A stretch of DNA of 64,000 nucleotides from Paramacrobiotus metropolitanus (GCF_019649055.1 NW_026570277.1:868001-932000); one strand, 5' to 3'. Counted from the stretch's first letter, positions 29,570 through 43,152 are shown. Notes: generated by a model from the letters alone, not told the origin. Numbers and translations: made by a program.

Positions 29570-30835
29570 CGGGACCTACGTGCTGCTGAGCATGCTATGG
29601 AGTCTTCTTCTGCTTGACCTTCGGAAACGGCACATTCTCATCACCCAGAGGCAAGCGTACGTTCCTAACGCAAAGGAGGACGAATTTCCGATGAACTGTG
29701 GCTATCTCGCATACCGCTTTATAACCACACTCCATAACACTGTCACTGCGGAAGTTCGGTCCTTGGCGCTCCTGCACGACCAGGAACACCATGACGTGAG
29801 GCGCGAGATGGATACCAATTTATCGACTATGCGTCATCTTCTGCAATCGAAAGGCCTCCGCCTACCTCTGATTATAATAAAAAACAGCTGTGCTTCCGTT
29901 AAGCTGCCATTTTTCTTGTACTGGGACATCTATTCCAATAAGTGCAATGGGTCGTTTGAATGTAGCGCTTCGAAAGAACTGCTGAGAGTGTGCGATCTAC
30001 TCGTCCTGATCAACTACCCTGCGTGGAACGTTTTCGCCGAAGTAGCGCGGAGAATACGGCTGGCGCTACCGGCAGCCGAGAAAGTCTTTCTGTACGAAGA
30101 TAAAGCTCTGTACAACGATAACTTTGTCAGGTGTAATTTGGATAATATGACGAATGCGAATATTCCTTGTTTGTGCATCCGTTCTACGGCACGCCGGTTG
30201 ATCAGTGGCGCAATTTGTTAGCCGCGACCAACGCCAACTGCACGCATGTCGCCGGGCGGATCTATGGGAAGGTAGCTGCGCTTCATCGACGCTGGGTGCA
30301 GACATTGGCATATCCCCATGAATGGACTGGCATCCGCACCTTTTTTCGACTGTGAGTCACTGAGTATCATAGTTATCTTGTTATTTTATATCATAAATGT
30401 AATACTTTTTATGTTAAACGCTGTATTGAGGTATTCTCCTGTGTATACCAGGTCGACAACCCGAAGTCTGTGTTGCGGTGAATATTAATGGGAAATAGCC
30501 CTTCGGTGTTTTGGTCTACGATATTAGGCTAATTCCCGGTTTGCCGCTCTTTTGTCTGACTATTCTAAAATATGTATGCTCTTTGATCAAGAAATGCTCT
30601 TTGATCAAGAAAGTATTGATTAATGGAGTGGATTTAATTAGGAAATCAGCGGGGAGAACATTGTCAGCAACTCCCGTATGTCGAACACACAGTAAACGTT
30701 GATTTAACCAGGTTTGAGGGCTTCCGGGACACGGATAACTCACAACACTGGGACACGATGGACCTTCGCCAATTGAACATCTCCGATTTGATCCATGTGA
30801 CCTTGATAGCACTGGATGCATGTTATGCCAGCTGA
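29570..30835 (+). pseudogene. TF1: 5'-truncated F-box family copy (exons 3-4 only)
   Basis: This holds exon 3 (about 29570-30351) and exon 4 (30712-30835) of the four-exon TF family. Exon 3 starts with the end of the F-box (MLWSLLLLDLRKRHILI) and includes family blocks FITTLHNTVTAEVRSL, LVLINYPAW and RRWVQTLAYPHEW. A one-base loss at about 30185 shifts the frame. The donor GTGAGT and the exon 4 acceptor are intact. The Tudor-like exon and the F-box exon 2 are absent, so it is a fragment. It is closest to the matching part of TF3 (38501-39718). Confidence 0.8.
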
Positions 30836-31831
30836 AGCTGCCTTTAGTTCGATGATTTTCGGGACGGTGGAAGTCTTGTACTTGTAGCACCGATTACTCT
30901 TAATGACGGTGTGGTTTTTCTGTTTTTGTCTCTTGCCGCGTCTGTTTTTCCTTATATCATGTCCTAAGAATACTTTAAAAGCCTTTTTTACCTTTCGGTA
31001 TGCGCAGAAAGTGCATCCGGAGTGAAGATCCAAAACTCGGCCGAGCAATAACGCGGTAATTCATAGAAACATTGTTGTCTTAGCGTTTTTTTAATGCTTT
31101 TTCCAATAAAGCTTTTTCTAGTAGAGCTTGAACTTCCTTGTTGAGGTGCGTATGCCGCCTGGACGATCAAACTTTAACCTGCAATTGTAGCGAACTGGCA
31201 CAGCATCTTATGGCCTGCCTAGTGGTGAACAGACGCACACTGTTTTCTGAATTAGTTATTAGCGTATACGTTGCATTCCCGAAAATGTTTTTACATGCAG
31301 AGAAGCTTTCTATTTCCAGTAATGAGCTGAATAATTGCATTTTATTTGCATTCCAGTTTCATATCAGCTTGCAACTGCCGTCCCGCTACATTTCTGATAT
31401 TATTTCTAGACCATCTTCTTCAGATAATTATGGGCCATGGCCAAACTCCTCAACGGCAAAACAACAACTTGGCAGGCCGGCAAAAGGGCAGCCAGTCAGG
31501 GCGCAGGCAACGCTAAGCTGGTGTTGCATTGTTACGTTTGAAGCTTTAAGTTACCGAACGACCAAATGACCAAACCATGCAAAGGTTGCGCAAGAGGCCG
31601 AACGGATAAAGATCCGGCAGTATGCCACACATACTGCAATAACGGCATACATATAACTTTCAATGTCTTTCATTGAGTAATCCTGTTGGTCCTAGGGTAG
31701 TGCACCAAATTTTGATTTGATTTATTCAATAGTATTGAACAACACATTTCGCTTATCGCTGTGTATTGCATTAATAAAACTATGCGAGTGTTTCTGCGGT
31801 TTAAGTTTACGTTTTCTGCAGCAATTCCACT
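30836..31831 (+). promoter_or_regulatory. Upstream region of TF2, duplicated upstream of TF4
   Basis: No gene. From about 30990 to 31620 this stretch matches 39890-40500 in order, for example the ATGGCCAAACT segment at about 31437 and 40300, and CAATAAC at the end of both. The copies diverge by many substitutions and small indels. It is probably the TF2 promoter carried along in a block duplication. Confidence 0.6.
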
Positions 31832-34641
31832 ATGAACGGAACAAAACGGTACTTTCGTCAGCTGTACTCTACTGCACGCGAGGTGCACTACGGAAACACA
31901 GTGCTGGTGCAACGTGACAGCGGCCAATGGTGGCTGGGATACGTTCAGGATATTGACGGCGATCATTTCTCCATCGACTTCGATGCCAGCAGCGTCCCAG
32001 CGGAATGGATTCATTCTCGACACCTATGGCCGCATCACTGCATCCACAATTTCTCCGAAGTACCTACAGGCGCGACCCTGCAAGTGGCGGTGTCGGACAG
32101 CAACGGCGAGCCTATGGTGCTTCGGCCATGTACAATCGCGAACACCTTGTGTCATATGTTCTGCGTTGTGAACGTGAGTAACGGGACTAAAGACGGCGAG
32201 CGCGTACTGTCGGCCGGCTACCGCATTGTGCATCGAAGTCAGTTTGTCACACAAGTGCCGGTGTCCGGTGATGGGGGTAGTTTGTTTGGGGGAAGCACCG
32301 AGATTTGCTATAAAAAGCATGCATTCCGCTTCGAAAAACCCAGCTTGTGTCGCAATATAGATATCATACCCAAAATTCTGATTAACAGTTGTCAGTTAAG
32401 GCTGGGTCCTCGTGACCTGAAATGCGGTGAAAATTGTCGGTTCGAAAAGTGTGTGTGGCTTGGCACCACTTATTTCCACTGTCCTGATCACTTTCATCGT
32501 TACTATGAATTTAATTTCGGTTGTCGAGCGTTTGCACGAGCGGGATGTGACACGATCACTTTTATCTGCGCCGAAATCCACGGCGACCCGGAAGGTCGCA
32601 GTATGTTTTGGACGGAGGACTCCTTGAAAGAGGCTTGCGAGAAATATCTCAGCCAGCAGCCAGCGGTACAGTCAAAACTGTTCACCACTGTCGAGGCTCG
32701 TCGCGGACTCATTGGTACTTTCGAATATGGTCAGTTCGAGTTAAACTAAATCGCAGAAAATGTGCGCATGGAGAAAACGCTACCTTATACTGCTTCACCG
32801 AGAACTTTTCGTAGCTTGATTAACTTGAGAACATTACAATATATCTGGTGGTCGTTACAGATGAGGAGGAAACGTCCATAAATGATCTTCCGCCCGTAAT
32901 TCTGACTTGTATCCTGCTTAATTTGGATGTGGACACCCAAATACGAATACACCGGCAAGTTACTTCGGATCGGTTTAATATTCCTTGGTTTTCTTATCGC
33001 TTTACGACAATAACGGTCTCCAGTCAAATTCCCATCCATTTACACCACCGGACTAAAAACCTTTGACAGCCGCGCATGAAAATAGTCAGCTAGCCGATCG
33101 TAATGGTTGCTTCAGCAGTTTTGACTACGCTAAAACTCCCGTTTTTAACCCGATCAAAACTTTCGTGGGCGATAAAATGTAACGTAATTACATCCTCACA
33201 CTAACCCGTAAGCAACATTTTATTTCAGATCTATCCTAGCCTTCTGTGAGCTTATGTTTTCTTGCTTGTGTGACTAACTTTAAGTTCGTTTGAGATTTAT
33301 TTTTCGTCGAGGGGCGAGAGTCGAAAACAGTATATCTGCTCGTTTACAGAGTGTGCGCTCTGTGGAGGCTTGTATTGATTAACAGCCGCAAACGGCACAT
33401 CGTTATTGCCCACCGCCCCACATACGCCAGTCGCCAGTGCAGCCGCGAGTATCCCGTTGACTTTTATTATGGCGCATACCATTTCATAACCACGCTCGAT
33501 AACACCATCAACGAGCATGTTCGCTCGGTGGCCCTTCTTCAAGACCAGCGAGAAAACTCAGCCGAGATCGATCTGGACAGCAAAATGCGGACGGTGAATA
33601 CCGTTTTGCAAGCCAAAGGCATCCGCTTACCGATTGTCATTGTGAAAAACAATGATCCCAGGGGCCTGCCGTGGTCCTTGCTCATACACTTCGGTCGCAG
33701 CCAATACAGTGGGGCGTTCGAGTGCTGCGGGCCAAAAGAGTTGATGAGCGGATGTGAGAAGATGGTGGTGCTCAGATACCCTGCGTGGGAAGTCATCGCC
33801 GAAGCCGCAAAGGAAATATTACTCCGGGATGTCGGTTCGACGCTGCCGGCAAGTGAAAAGGTCTTGCTTCAAACCGATATTCAGCTTAGCCTGGGCGCTG
33901 TTCCTTCTGTCCACTTCCGCTCTGCCGACACGCCCCTCGATCATTGGCGTAGTTTACTGGCTGCGACCAACGCTACCTGCACGCATGTTCCCGAACAAAT
34001 ATTCGAAAAGGTTAAAGTTATGCATAGGCGCTGGGTGCAGACGTTGGCCTATCCCAATGAATGGACAAACATCCGCACCTTTCTTCGGCTGTGAGTAAAA
34101 TTGTTTTGTATTAGATATTTTGTACACCCGCAGTGTTGCAGAATAATGGAATGTCCCGAATAAGACCACTGGATGTAGATTTATTCATAGAAGGTGGTAC
34201 CAGGGAGAATATGGTTGAAATATATAAGATAGGACTAGAGACCAGATCCTGGTTGTCCAGCGAACACCCAGCCGCCGCCTTAACACACAAAAAATATTTT
34301 TGCAAACTCTTTAGCGGAAATTTTAATTATATGCAATTAACTAATTGCCATTCTGCATAAATCTCATGCAGAGCGGTAAGTCTTAGCTTTAAGAATTGAT
34401 TTGCGCAAGAGTTTATTTTTCCAGTTCGGGGCCGAACTAACAGAATACCTATGAGTAACAATTTGTCTAAGATAACTCATAACTATGCATATACACAGCA
34501 ATTGGTTATCCAACTAGGTTTGAGACTTTTCGCACTAATGATAATCCGCAGCGTTGGGACACGATAGATCTCCGGCAGTTGGACATTTCTACTCTAAGCC
34601 ATGTGACTGTGATGGCTTTGGATGGATGCTACAAAGACTAA
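31832..34641 (+). CDS. TF2: intact Tudor-like/F-box protein (four exons)
   Basis: Exons 31832-32729, 32861-32954, 33350-34090 and 34518-34641 sum to 618 codons plus stop, the one full copy I could assemble cleanly. Exon 1 (299 residues) opens with YGNTVLVQRDSGQWWLGYVQ and then a DIDGDHF-FDAS strand pair, like a Tudor/agenet SH3-type barrel that binds methylated or RNA ligands. Later come a CxxxC pair and FICAEIHGDPEGRSMFW. Exon 2 encodes INDLPPVILTCILLNLDVDT, and exon 3 continues RVCALWRLVL; together they form an F-box (Skp1-binding, SCF ubiquitin ligase). The remaining 240 residues are unrecognised. Intron 2 starts with a GC donor (GCAAGT). The ubiquitin-ligase-adaptor role is inference from the F-box. 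Confidence 0.8.
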
Positions 34642-35416
34642 AGCTGTGTTTAGTAAAATTTGTTTGAAGATGATCGCTTCTGTTTATCTGCAGCCCTGGA
34701 ATTCGCTCTCGACTGCTGTGTATCTGGATGTAAAGAATTTTTTTCTATAATTTGTTGTTGCCGACTTTTTACGTTTTGTTGGTATCATTCACATATTGGC
34801 GTTTCTTTACGGTCTTTTTAATGTTAATTCGAATTAATGATCCTCTGCTTTCTTCATTAAATAGAGAGGAGTTTCCCTTAATACCGTACAAATGTATAAG
34901 GATTTCGTAACGTTTGTTTGGTTGCAGCTGTGCGCAAAGTTAAGACGTCAGTGGAGATAATAATATTTCCCTGTTTTACAGAGGCAGTTATCAGAATTTT
35001 AACCATCAAGTAGTGTGCCAGCGCTTGCGATTACTGCAGCTGGGGCGGCTATTGCCAAATATATTACTAGTACTAATTATCAGAACCAGTACCGAGTCAC
35101 CTTTACCACTTCTTACCATCAAACTGGAATACTTAGAAGTCGGCTAGCTCAAACACCGATTAGTGTTCATTGATTGTCCGTAGAATTTAATCCAGACTGT
35201 TGGTGCATCAAACTGTAAGTACGTTTATCGAGTTACTGAACGCGCCGCTACACTTAAAGTAAAATCGTATGAGTCAGGCACTGTAGACAGAGAAATGGTC
35301 AGAGAAAATGTTTTCATTCCATAACGCCCTTTAATTTTGCGCGCTGTACTGTAGAATATCCAGAGTTAGTAATTAAATTAGGTAATTACTGTACATCATG
35401 TCAGTGCAAATACAAC
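34642..35416. other. Gap without a visible gene
   Basis: AT-rich sequence downstream of TF2. I find no ORF with domain signals on either strand. Confidence 0.5.
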
Positions 35417-35920
35417 TTACAAGCGCGGGAAAATCCGTTTTCCGGTCCACTGATACGGATAAACAACGTCTGTATTCACCGCACAAGGATCGCTGTAACC
35501 TTTGCGAAAAACTCGCAACAAAACTGGCGTTAACGGCACTATCTGCGGAAGTTCGACACTATCTGCGATTGACTGCACGAACCGAAAGCGTAGAACTGGA
35601 ATAATAACATCGCGGCTTCCTTCCCGCATACCACAGCGCACAAACGCCGCAGACGATGGCAATGCCGATTCATTGTCCGGATACAAGTTCTCCGACGCAG
35701 ATTTGATGATGGCTTCCGAAGCGTCGTAGTTGATCATCACACACTGCTGACAAACAGGCATTATCGCAGACATCGACGCCCACGCCAAAGGTCCAGTGCC
35801 AGAGCTGTGGTTAATTTCCAGCAAAGCATCAGCCAACTGATCACGGCCGTTCTTCACTATAATTACATTCCCTTGCTTTTTAGTACTGTTTCGACATTCC
35901 ACGGTCGTGGTAGGACGCAA
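35417..35920 (-). pseudogene. TF fragment (exon 3 C-terminal part), leftward
   Basis: A single open frame whose sequence follows the C-terminal half of TF exon 3: GNVIIVKNG early, CVMINYDASEAI in the place of LVLINYPAW, IIPVLRFR, and the terminal YPYQWTGKRIFPRL in place of YPNEWTNIRTFLRL. No partner exons were found nearby, and it lies opposite to its neighbours. It is a dispersed, decayed fragment closer in style to TF8 than to TF2. Confidence 0.65.
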
Positions 35921-36949
35921 CCGTCAGTCATTTCGTAATGCTGTTTCCGGTGTTAAAACACAAGAATGCATAAGAAAGCTGCGGCCAAAAAAATCAACGT
36001 TGCTTTGAAATTTTTTTAAACGTAACATTTCCGGATTATGTATTTAGTAAATGAACAAGCTAAAGTTAACATACGGCACCTACTGAACGAGATTTTATCC
36101 TAACTGATCATTTCTGATGTTTCGTCGCTGTTCGACGGTTGGGCAAAGAAGGTCACCCTCTACTTCGGCAGTTCCCCAATTCAAATTACAAAGGTCACGC
36201 AGGATCTGTGGAAATCGGGTATTGTCAGGTGTATGCCGTGTATACCGTTGTCAGGTGTAGCAGAATTACCTGGAAAGCTAATCATTTTTTGGTATAGCTT
36301 CAATGAAATTTTGTTTCAAGTTTTTAGCGAGAGGAACCATAACCATTCTATGGAAAACGAGTCGGAGCGAATTTTTATGCGGGTCGGCTATAATTTTGAC
36401 GTTACTGCATTTCACATCACGGTCTCAACGGAAGAACTCCGAATGAGTTAGAAGCTGGACACATACGACAAACCTATAAAAGTTAAATAATTATTTGTTG
36501 ACGACGAACATACATTAATTTTTTGTAAAATCTGTCCCAACTTGGCTGAGCAAGGCTGTATCAAAATAAATCTTTTTCTGCTTTCATATAAAACAAAGCT
36601 GTACTTTGCCGTTGCTTTTAATTCGGCTAGATCTTTCGTACACGGCACGTTTAGTCTGGCCACTGTTCCATGTAATGCCCAGACAGGAAAGACAGCAGAC
36701 CACAAAATGCAATGTGTGCCTGCTGCCGAAGCTGAACTGAACTGGATATACAGGTCATAGAGATACTGCAAGAGACCGAAACAAAGGTGACCCCTTTTGC
36801 CATTCACTTTGCAGTTTGCACAGAGCCTGTGCACGCTCGCAATACTAATTTTAGCTGAGTTCTACCAATTCCACATTTTTAAAGGCAGCACACTGAAAGG
36901 TGGTAACGAGCTTTTTCGGCCAGCAATCCATTCCAAATTCTTTGTCAAC
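35921..36949. other. Gap with one weak ORF
   Basis: A rightward frame at 36233-36451 (72 residues, ending STEELRMS) and the in-frame region before it read as protein-like but match nothing I know. A leftward 128-residue frame at 36448-36834 looks incidental. Confidence 0.3.
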
Positions 36950-39718
36950 ATGAACGGGACGCCGCGGTTCTATCGCCAGCTGTACTCCAGTGCGCGCGAA
37001 ATAAACTACGGAAATACAGTGCTGGTTCAGCGTGACAACGGCCAATGGTGGTTGGGATACGTTCAGGATATTGACGACGACCAGTTCTTCGTTGATTTCG
37101 ATGCCAGTAGCCGAATGGATTCATTCTCGACATCTCTGGCCGCACCGTTGTCCCTACAATTATTCCGATGCACATGTTGGCGTTACCCTACAAGCGGCGC
37201 TGCCGGACAGCCAGGGCGGTCCGATGATATTCCGATCGTGTACTATCTTGCGCAATCCATCTTATGCGTTCTTCGTTGTCAGTGAGAATAGTGGTGTATC
37301 GGACGGAGAACACAACAAACCGGTCAACTACCGCCTCGTGCATTGGAGACATCTGGCCGAACGAATGCCGGAACACGGTAATGGGGAGAGTTTTTTCATC
37401 AGGCAAACTGGGATCCTGTACCGGAAACATGTCATCCGTTTCGACAGAGCCAGCCTGTTTCGCACTTTGGATTTGATGCCCAGGTTTTTGGTAAACCTTT
37501 GCCGATTGACACTGGATCGACGGGCATCTGGGAACCAGCTGTGTGGTAAGCATTGTCGTTTCTGGAGGCATACGTGGCTTGACACCTTTGGATTCGAGTG
37601 CCATCAGCATCATCGTCAATATCAGTTTGATGTCGGCTGTCGAGTGTTTATGCAAGCGGGGCACTACACGGTCACGTTCGTCTGCGCGGAAGTCCACGGC
37701 GACCCGCAAGGTCGCAGTATGTTTTGGAATGCCAGTACCCTGAAAAACGTTTGTGGAATATATTTCAAGGAGCAGTCAGCGGAGCAAATAAAATTACCCA
37801 GGATTGTCGAGGCTGATCGCGGCATTCTTGGCGCCGTCCAGTATGGTAAGTTACAACGTGCTCAATGGAATTAAAGGACATTCATACAAAATTTTTTCTC
37901 TAGCTCTTGCGGGAAACAACGTGCTCTAAAAATTTTATAGTAACAAGCACCAAATGCCTTTAAGCAGTAGTAGACAGTAGTTGTCTGGATGCTTTCAGGT
38001 ATAGAAGAGACGTCCCTTAATGATCTACCGCTCCCGGTCTTGTCGGGTATCTTGCTTCATCTGGATGTGCATACCCAAATACGGCTACACCGGTAAATGG
38101 CGGTAATGGGTCTGGTTAATCTGGGGAAAGTTTATAACTGTACTAATGTTGCGAAAGGTTAATACGGACAACGCCATTAACTGCAATGTTAAAAATGCAT
38201 TTTTTCATAGCAGCACTACCTCAGTCACGCTGACTCACGCATAGAATCGTGAGTTGTGACTGATGTTTTCAGGATGAAAGTATTCAGTTGTGCACTGGTG
38301 CTTCACATGTGCCGCTTTATTGATTCTAATAGAGCTCTAACAGTTGCTCAAACCTGTACAGCTGCGCGTAAGGGAAACTGCTATGTGCAGGCTTTGAAGA
38401 GTTGTCAACTGATGAAACCATCTTTACACCAGCATCGAATACCACAACTTATTTCACACTTCTTGTTACTGAAATTCTGACTCTCGTTGTTCCCTTGCAG
38501 GGTGAACATGCTATGGAGGCTGGTTTTGCTTAGTGTTAGCAAACGGCACATTCTCATCACCCCTCGGCGAACGTACGCCACTAACCCATGGGAGTTCGAG
38601 TTTCCAGTGAATTTTGACTACCTGGCATACCATTTTATAACAACACTCCATAACACTGTCACTGCGGAAATTCGCTCGTTGGTACTCCTGCACGACCAGG
38701 AACACCCTGACCAGACGGACGAGCTGGATACCAGCGTATCGACTTTACAGCGTCTTCTGCAAGCGAAAGGCCTCCATTTACCTCTAATTACGATCAAAAA
38801 CACCTGTGCTTCCGTTAAGCAGCCGTTTTTCTTGTTATTGCCCAGGCATTCCAAGGAGCACAATCCCCCGTTTGATTATCATGCCTCGAAACAGCTGTTG
38901 AGTGTGTGCGATCAACTCGTCCTGATCAATTACCCTGCTTGGGACGTTATCACTCGAGTAGCTCGGGGAATATAGCTCGCGCTACCGGCAGCCGAGAAAG
39001 CCTTTCTGTACAAAGATAACCGCCTCTATTTTCCTTTGGACGTTATGCCGAATGCGAGTATTCATTGTTTGCGCATCCGTTCTACTGACACCCCGGTCGA
39101 TCATTTGAGCTGTTTGGTAACCGCGACCAACGCCAACTGTGCGCCTGTCGCCCGGCGGATCTATGAGAAAGTAGCTGCGGTACATCGACGCTGGGTGCAG
39201 ACACTGGCATATCCCCATGGATGGACTGGCATCCGCAAATTTTTTGGGCTGTAAGTATGAGTTTTTTTGTTACTTCATATCATAGCGTAATATTTTTTAT
39301 GTTAAAGGCCGTTCTGCCGCAGTATTTACTCTTGTGTACAATGTCGACAGCCGACGTCTATGTTGCCTTAAATATTACGGTGACATGCGAAATAGCTACT
39401 TCGAACTCTGGACTACGATATTAGGTTAAATCCCGGCCTGCCGCAATTTTTGCGTGACTGTTTTGAAATCACATATGCAGCCCTTTGAGTAAGAAAGTAT
39501 TAGTTAAGGGAATGGATTCAGTTATGCTATTAGCGGGAAGAACACTGGTAGCAATTCGCATTTGTCGTACACGTAGTTAAGTTTATCTATGCAGGTTTGA
39601 GAGCTTCCGCGACACGGATAACCCACAGCAGTGGGACACGACGGACCTTCGTCAGCTGGACATCCCCGCTTTGAGCCACGCGACCTTGATAGCACTGGAT
39701 GCATGCTATGCGAACTAA
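36950..39718 (+). pseudogene. TF3: Tudor-like/F-box copy, frameshifted and stopped
   Basis: All four exons are recognisable: 36950-37845, 37999-38092, 38501-39250 and 39595-39718. In exon 1 the Tudor-like motif QWWLGYVQDIDDDQFF is intact, but eight bases are missing at about 37110, just after FDASS, which throws the rest out of frame; the remainder is readable in the other frame (FVCAEVHGDPQGRSMFW). The F-box exon reads LNDLPLPVLSGILLHLDVHT and ends at a normal GT donor. Exon 3 has an in-frame TAG at 38973-38975 where TF1 has an arginine codon, and the frame then continues to RRWVQTLAYPHGW. Exon 4 is intact. Two lesions make it a pseudogene as assembled. Confidence 0.8.
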
Positions 39719-40681
39719 AGCTGCCTTTAACAAAGTTTCGATGATTTTCGGGGCAATCAAGTCTTACTTGTTGAACCGATTAGTTGTGCGTTCGAATGAC
39801 ATTGCGGTTTTTCTGTTGTTTCCTGTCGTGCTTGTTTTCGCTTGTATCGTGTTCAAAGTTACTTAAAAAAACGTAGAAACTGCTGCCGCGGGAAAGGTCC
39901 ATAAACGCGGGCGAGTGCCGAGCAATAACGGGATAATAGAATTTGTGCAGTTTATAGCGTTTTGTTAATGAACTTATCAATGCAGCTTGTCTAGTACAAC
40001 TGGCACAGTTGAACTTCCTTGTCGATGTGCATAGTACATACATCGCCTGATGATTATGTAACTGCCGCCAGCAAACGCGGCAAATGGCCAAAACATTATA
40101 CTGCCTGTCTAGGTACGAACGGAAGCATAATGTTTCTTACTTTGTAGTTTGTGTTAAACACTGTTTTCTCAAATTGTTTTTCTCCGTGCAGATAAGCTTT
40201 TTATTATTATTGTTGAGCTGATTGATTGCGTTTTATTTGCACTCCTATTTCATGTTAACATACAATAGCCAGATTTCAGACATTTCTAGACTGTCTTCAA
40301 TGGCCAAACTTCTTCATGGCATGGCAAAACAACAGACCCGGCTGAGCCTGGCAGACAAAAGGACAGCCAGACAGAGCACAGGCACGGAACCGTTCTGCAT
40401 TGCGGCGTTCGAAGTTCTACACCGACTGACCAAATGAGCTAGCCATGCAGAGGTAACGCGAGAGGCCGAACCGGACAGATACCCGGTAGCACACCACGTA
40501 AACTGCAATAACTCCTTAATACAAGATATTACCTTATGGAATCCTGTTGGAATAGTGCACCAAATTTTTAATTCATTCAGTTGAGTTTTTACGGCGCATT
40601 TTGCTTCTCGCTCTGCATTGCATCAATAAGATTATTCTAGCGTCTGCGGTTTAAATTTGCAATTTCACCGACATTTCCATT
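39719..40681 (+). promoter_or_regulatory. Upstream region of TF4, duplicate of the TF2 upstream region
   Basis: No gene. The region from about 39890 is collinear with 30990-31831, and both end in the same AATTTT...TTCAT...TGCATT segment just before the start codon. Its conservation next to two exon 1 copies suggests a shared promoter or recent block copying. Confidence 0.6.
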
Positions 40682-43152
40682 ATGAACGGAACAGCACGGT
40701 ACTTTCGCCAGCTGTACTCTACTGCACGCGAGGTGCACTACGGAAACACAGTGCTGGTGCAACGTGACAGCGGCCAGTGGTGGCTGGGATACGTTCAGGA
40801 TATTGATAACGATAATTTCTTCATCGACTTCGATACCAGCAGCGTCCCAGCGGTATGGATTCATTCTCGGCATGTCTGGCCACATCACTGCATCCACCAT
40901 TTCTTCGAAGTATTCATAGGCGCAACCCTGCATGTGGCGGTGTCGGACCGCGACGGCGGACCGATGGTACTCCGGTTGTGTACCGTCGTAAGCTACCTGT
41001 ACAATATGTTCTGCGTCGTGAACGTGGGCAATGGGAGCAGCGACGGAGCGAGCATACAGCCTGCCGGCTACCGCATTGTGCATGGAAGTCGGTTTGCCAC
41101 ACAAGTGCCGGTGCCCGGCGATGGGGGTAGTTTCTTCGGGAGACGCACCGGGATTTTGTATAAAAGCACGCCGTTCACTTTGATAAAGCCGGCTTGATTC
41201 GCAATATGGATATCGTGCCCAAGATTCTGATTAGCGGTTGTCAATTAGCGCGGGGTCCTCGGGACCTGATATGCAATGCAAATTGTCGGTTCGAGAATTT
41301 TGAGTGGCTTGGGTCCACTTATTTCCAGTGTTGTGATCACCGGCTTAACGCTCACGGTTTTGGTTACTATCGGCTTAATCTCGGCTGTCGAGCGTTTGTC
41401 CGAGTGGGGGGTGACACGATCACTTTTGTGTGCGCCGAGGTCCACGGCGACCCGGACGGCCGCAGTATGTTCTGGACGGCGAATTCCCTGACAGATGCTT
41501 GCGAGAACTATCTCAGGCAGCGGCTAGAGGGGCAGTCAGAATTGCCCAGCATCGTCAAGGTTCATCGCTGGCTCGTCGGTTCTGCCCAATATGGTGAGTT
41601 ACAAATGGTTAGGTAATTCATAGAAAATGCATACAAGGTGCACATGCATCCCTGAGATTTGTTCGCAGTTTATTTGACTTGAAAACAGTAAATTTATTCT
41701 GCTGGTTCTTACAGATGGAGAAGAAACGTATATCAATGATCTCCCGCCCCTAATTCTAACGTGTATCCTGAATCATCTGGATGTGGATAGCCAAACACGA
41801 ACAAGCCGGCAAGTTACATCAGATCGTTCTTCAAATAATTTTCATATCACATTGCGAAAAAAACCGGCATTCTTCCTGTCAGTTTATTAATAAGCCTTCT
41901 GTATGCTTCTAAGAACAATTTCACCTTTGTTTAAAACTTACTTGCTCTATCCTAGACGAAATGTCGTAACAGAATAATTAGGGATATGCTCGTTTACAGA
42001 GTGTGCGCGCTTTGGAGGCTTGTATTGATTAGATGCCGCAACCGGCACATAATTCTTGCTCCCCGCCCATCGCACACCAGTCACCAGTTTGACCGCGAGT
42101 ATACCGTTACTTATTATTATATCGCATACCATTTGATGATCGCACTCAAAAACACCATCACCGAGCACGTCCGGTCGGTGGGACTGCTTCACGACCGTGT
42201 AGACGATGCAGTAGGCATTAATTTGGAAATGAAAGTGCGGGCCATCAACACAGTGTTACAAGCCCAGGGCATCCGCTTACCGTACATTCTTTTAAAGAGC
42301 TGCGACTACTCGGATCTGCCCCGGTTTATGCGTATGGCCTTTGCTCGCAGCTACCAGAGGGAGCTGTTCGAGAGCCCAACGCGAGAAGAATTGATGAGCG
42401 GATGTGAGAAGATGGTGGTGCTCAACTTCCCTGCGTGGATAGTTCTTGCCCAAACCGCAAAGGAAATACTTGCCCCGGAAGTCGGATCGACGCTCCCGGC
42501 AACCGAGAAAGTCCGAGCCGATGATGAGTTTCGTCCAGATATCAGGACCAATTGCAGCATTCTGAATGTCGCTTTCCGCTCCACCGATACACCGCTCGAA
42601 CAGTGGCGTTGTTTACTGAACGCCGCCAACGCTGCCTGTAGGCATGTTACTCAACGGATATATGAAAAGGTCGCAGTTATGCATGGGCGCTGGGTGCAGA
42701 CGTTGGCCTATCCCCAAGAATGGGCAAGCATCCGTGTGTTCCTTCAGCTGTAAGTGAAGTTATTAATTTTGTTCTGTGGTATTCTGCAAATCTGCAGCAC
42801 CGGTTGATTTTTAATAAATAAATATTCAATAAATAAACATCTACTCAGCAATCTGCATCAGTACCTAGCTTTATGTATAATGGTGATATGGTGTAGATGT
42901 AAGTCGTAATAACTGATTTATCAATACATAGAAGCGTTTTTTTTACCAGCTCTTGCTTCAACAAAAATATTAGCGGCGGTTTGCCTATGTCGCTGTGTCC
43001 AGCGCATAATAACAGCTTATCGGATTAGGTTTGAGACTTTTCGCTCTACTGACAATCCACAGCGCTGGGACACGATGGACCTCCGCCAACTGGACACTTC
43101 TACTTTGCGCCACGCAACCTTGAAGGCATTAGATGGATGCTACAAAGACTAA
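40682..43152 (+). pseudogene. TF4: Tudor-like/F-box copy with one frameshift
   Basis: Exons 40682-41593, 41715-41808, 42000-42749 and 43029-43152. The copy closely follows TF2 along exon 1 (YGNTVLVQRDSGQWWLGYVQ), but one base is lost at about 41160, where TF2 encodes CYKKHAF, so the second half reads in another frame (FVCAEVHGDPDGRSMFW). The F-box exon (INDLPPLILTCILNHLDVDS) and exon 3 (RVCALWRLVLIRCRNRHIIL to RVFLQL) are open. Intron 2 uses a GC donor like TF2. A single-base change is the only lesion I see, so an assembly error could hide an intact gene. Confidence 0.78.
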
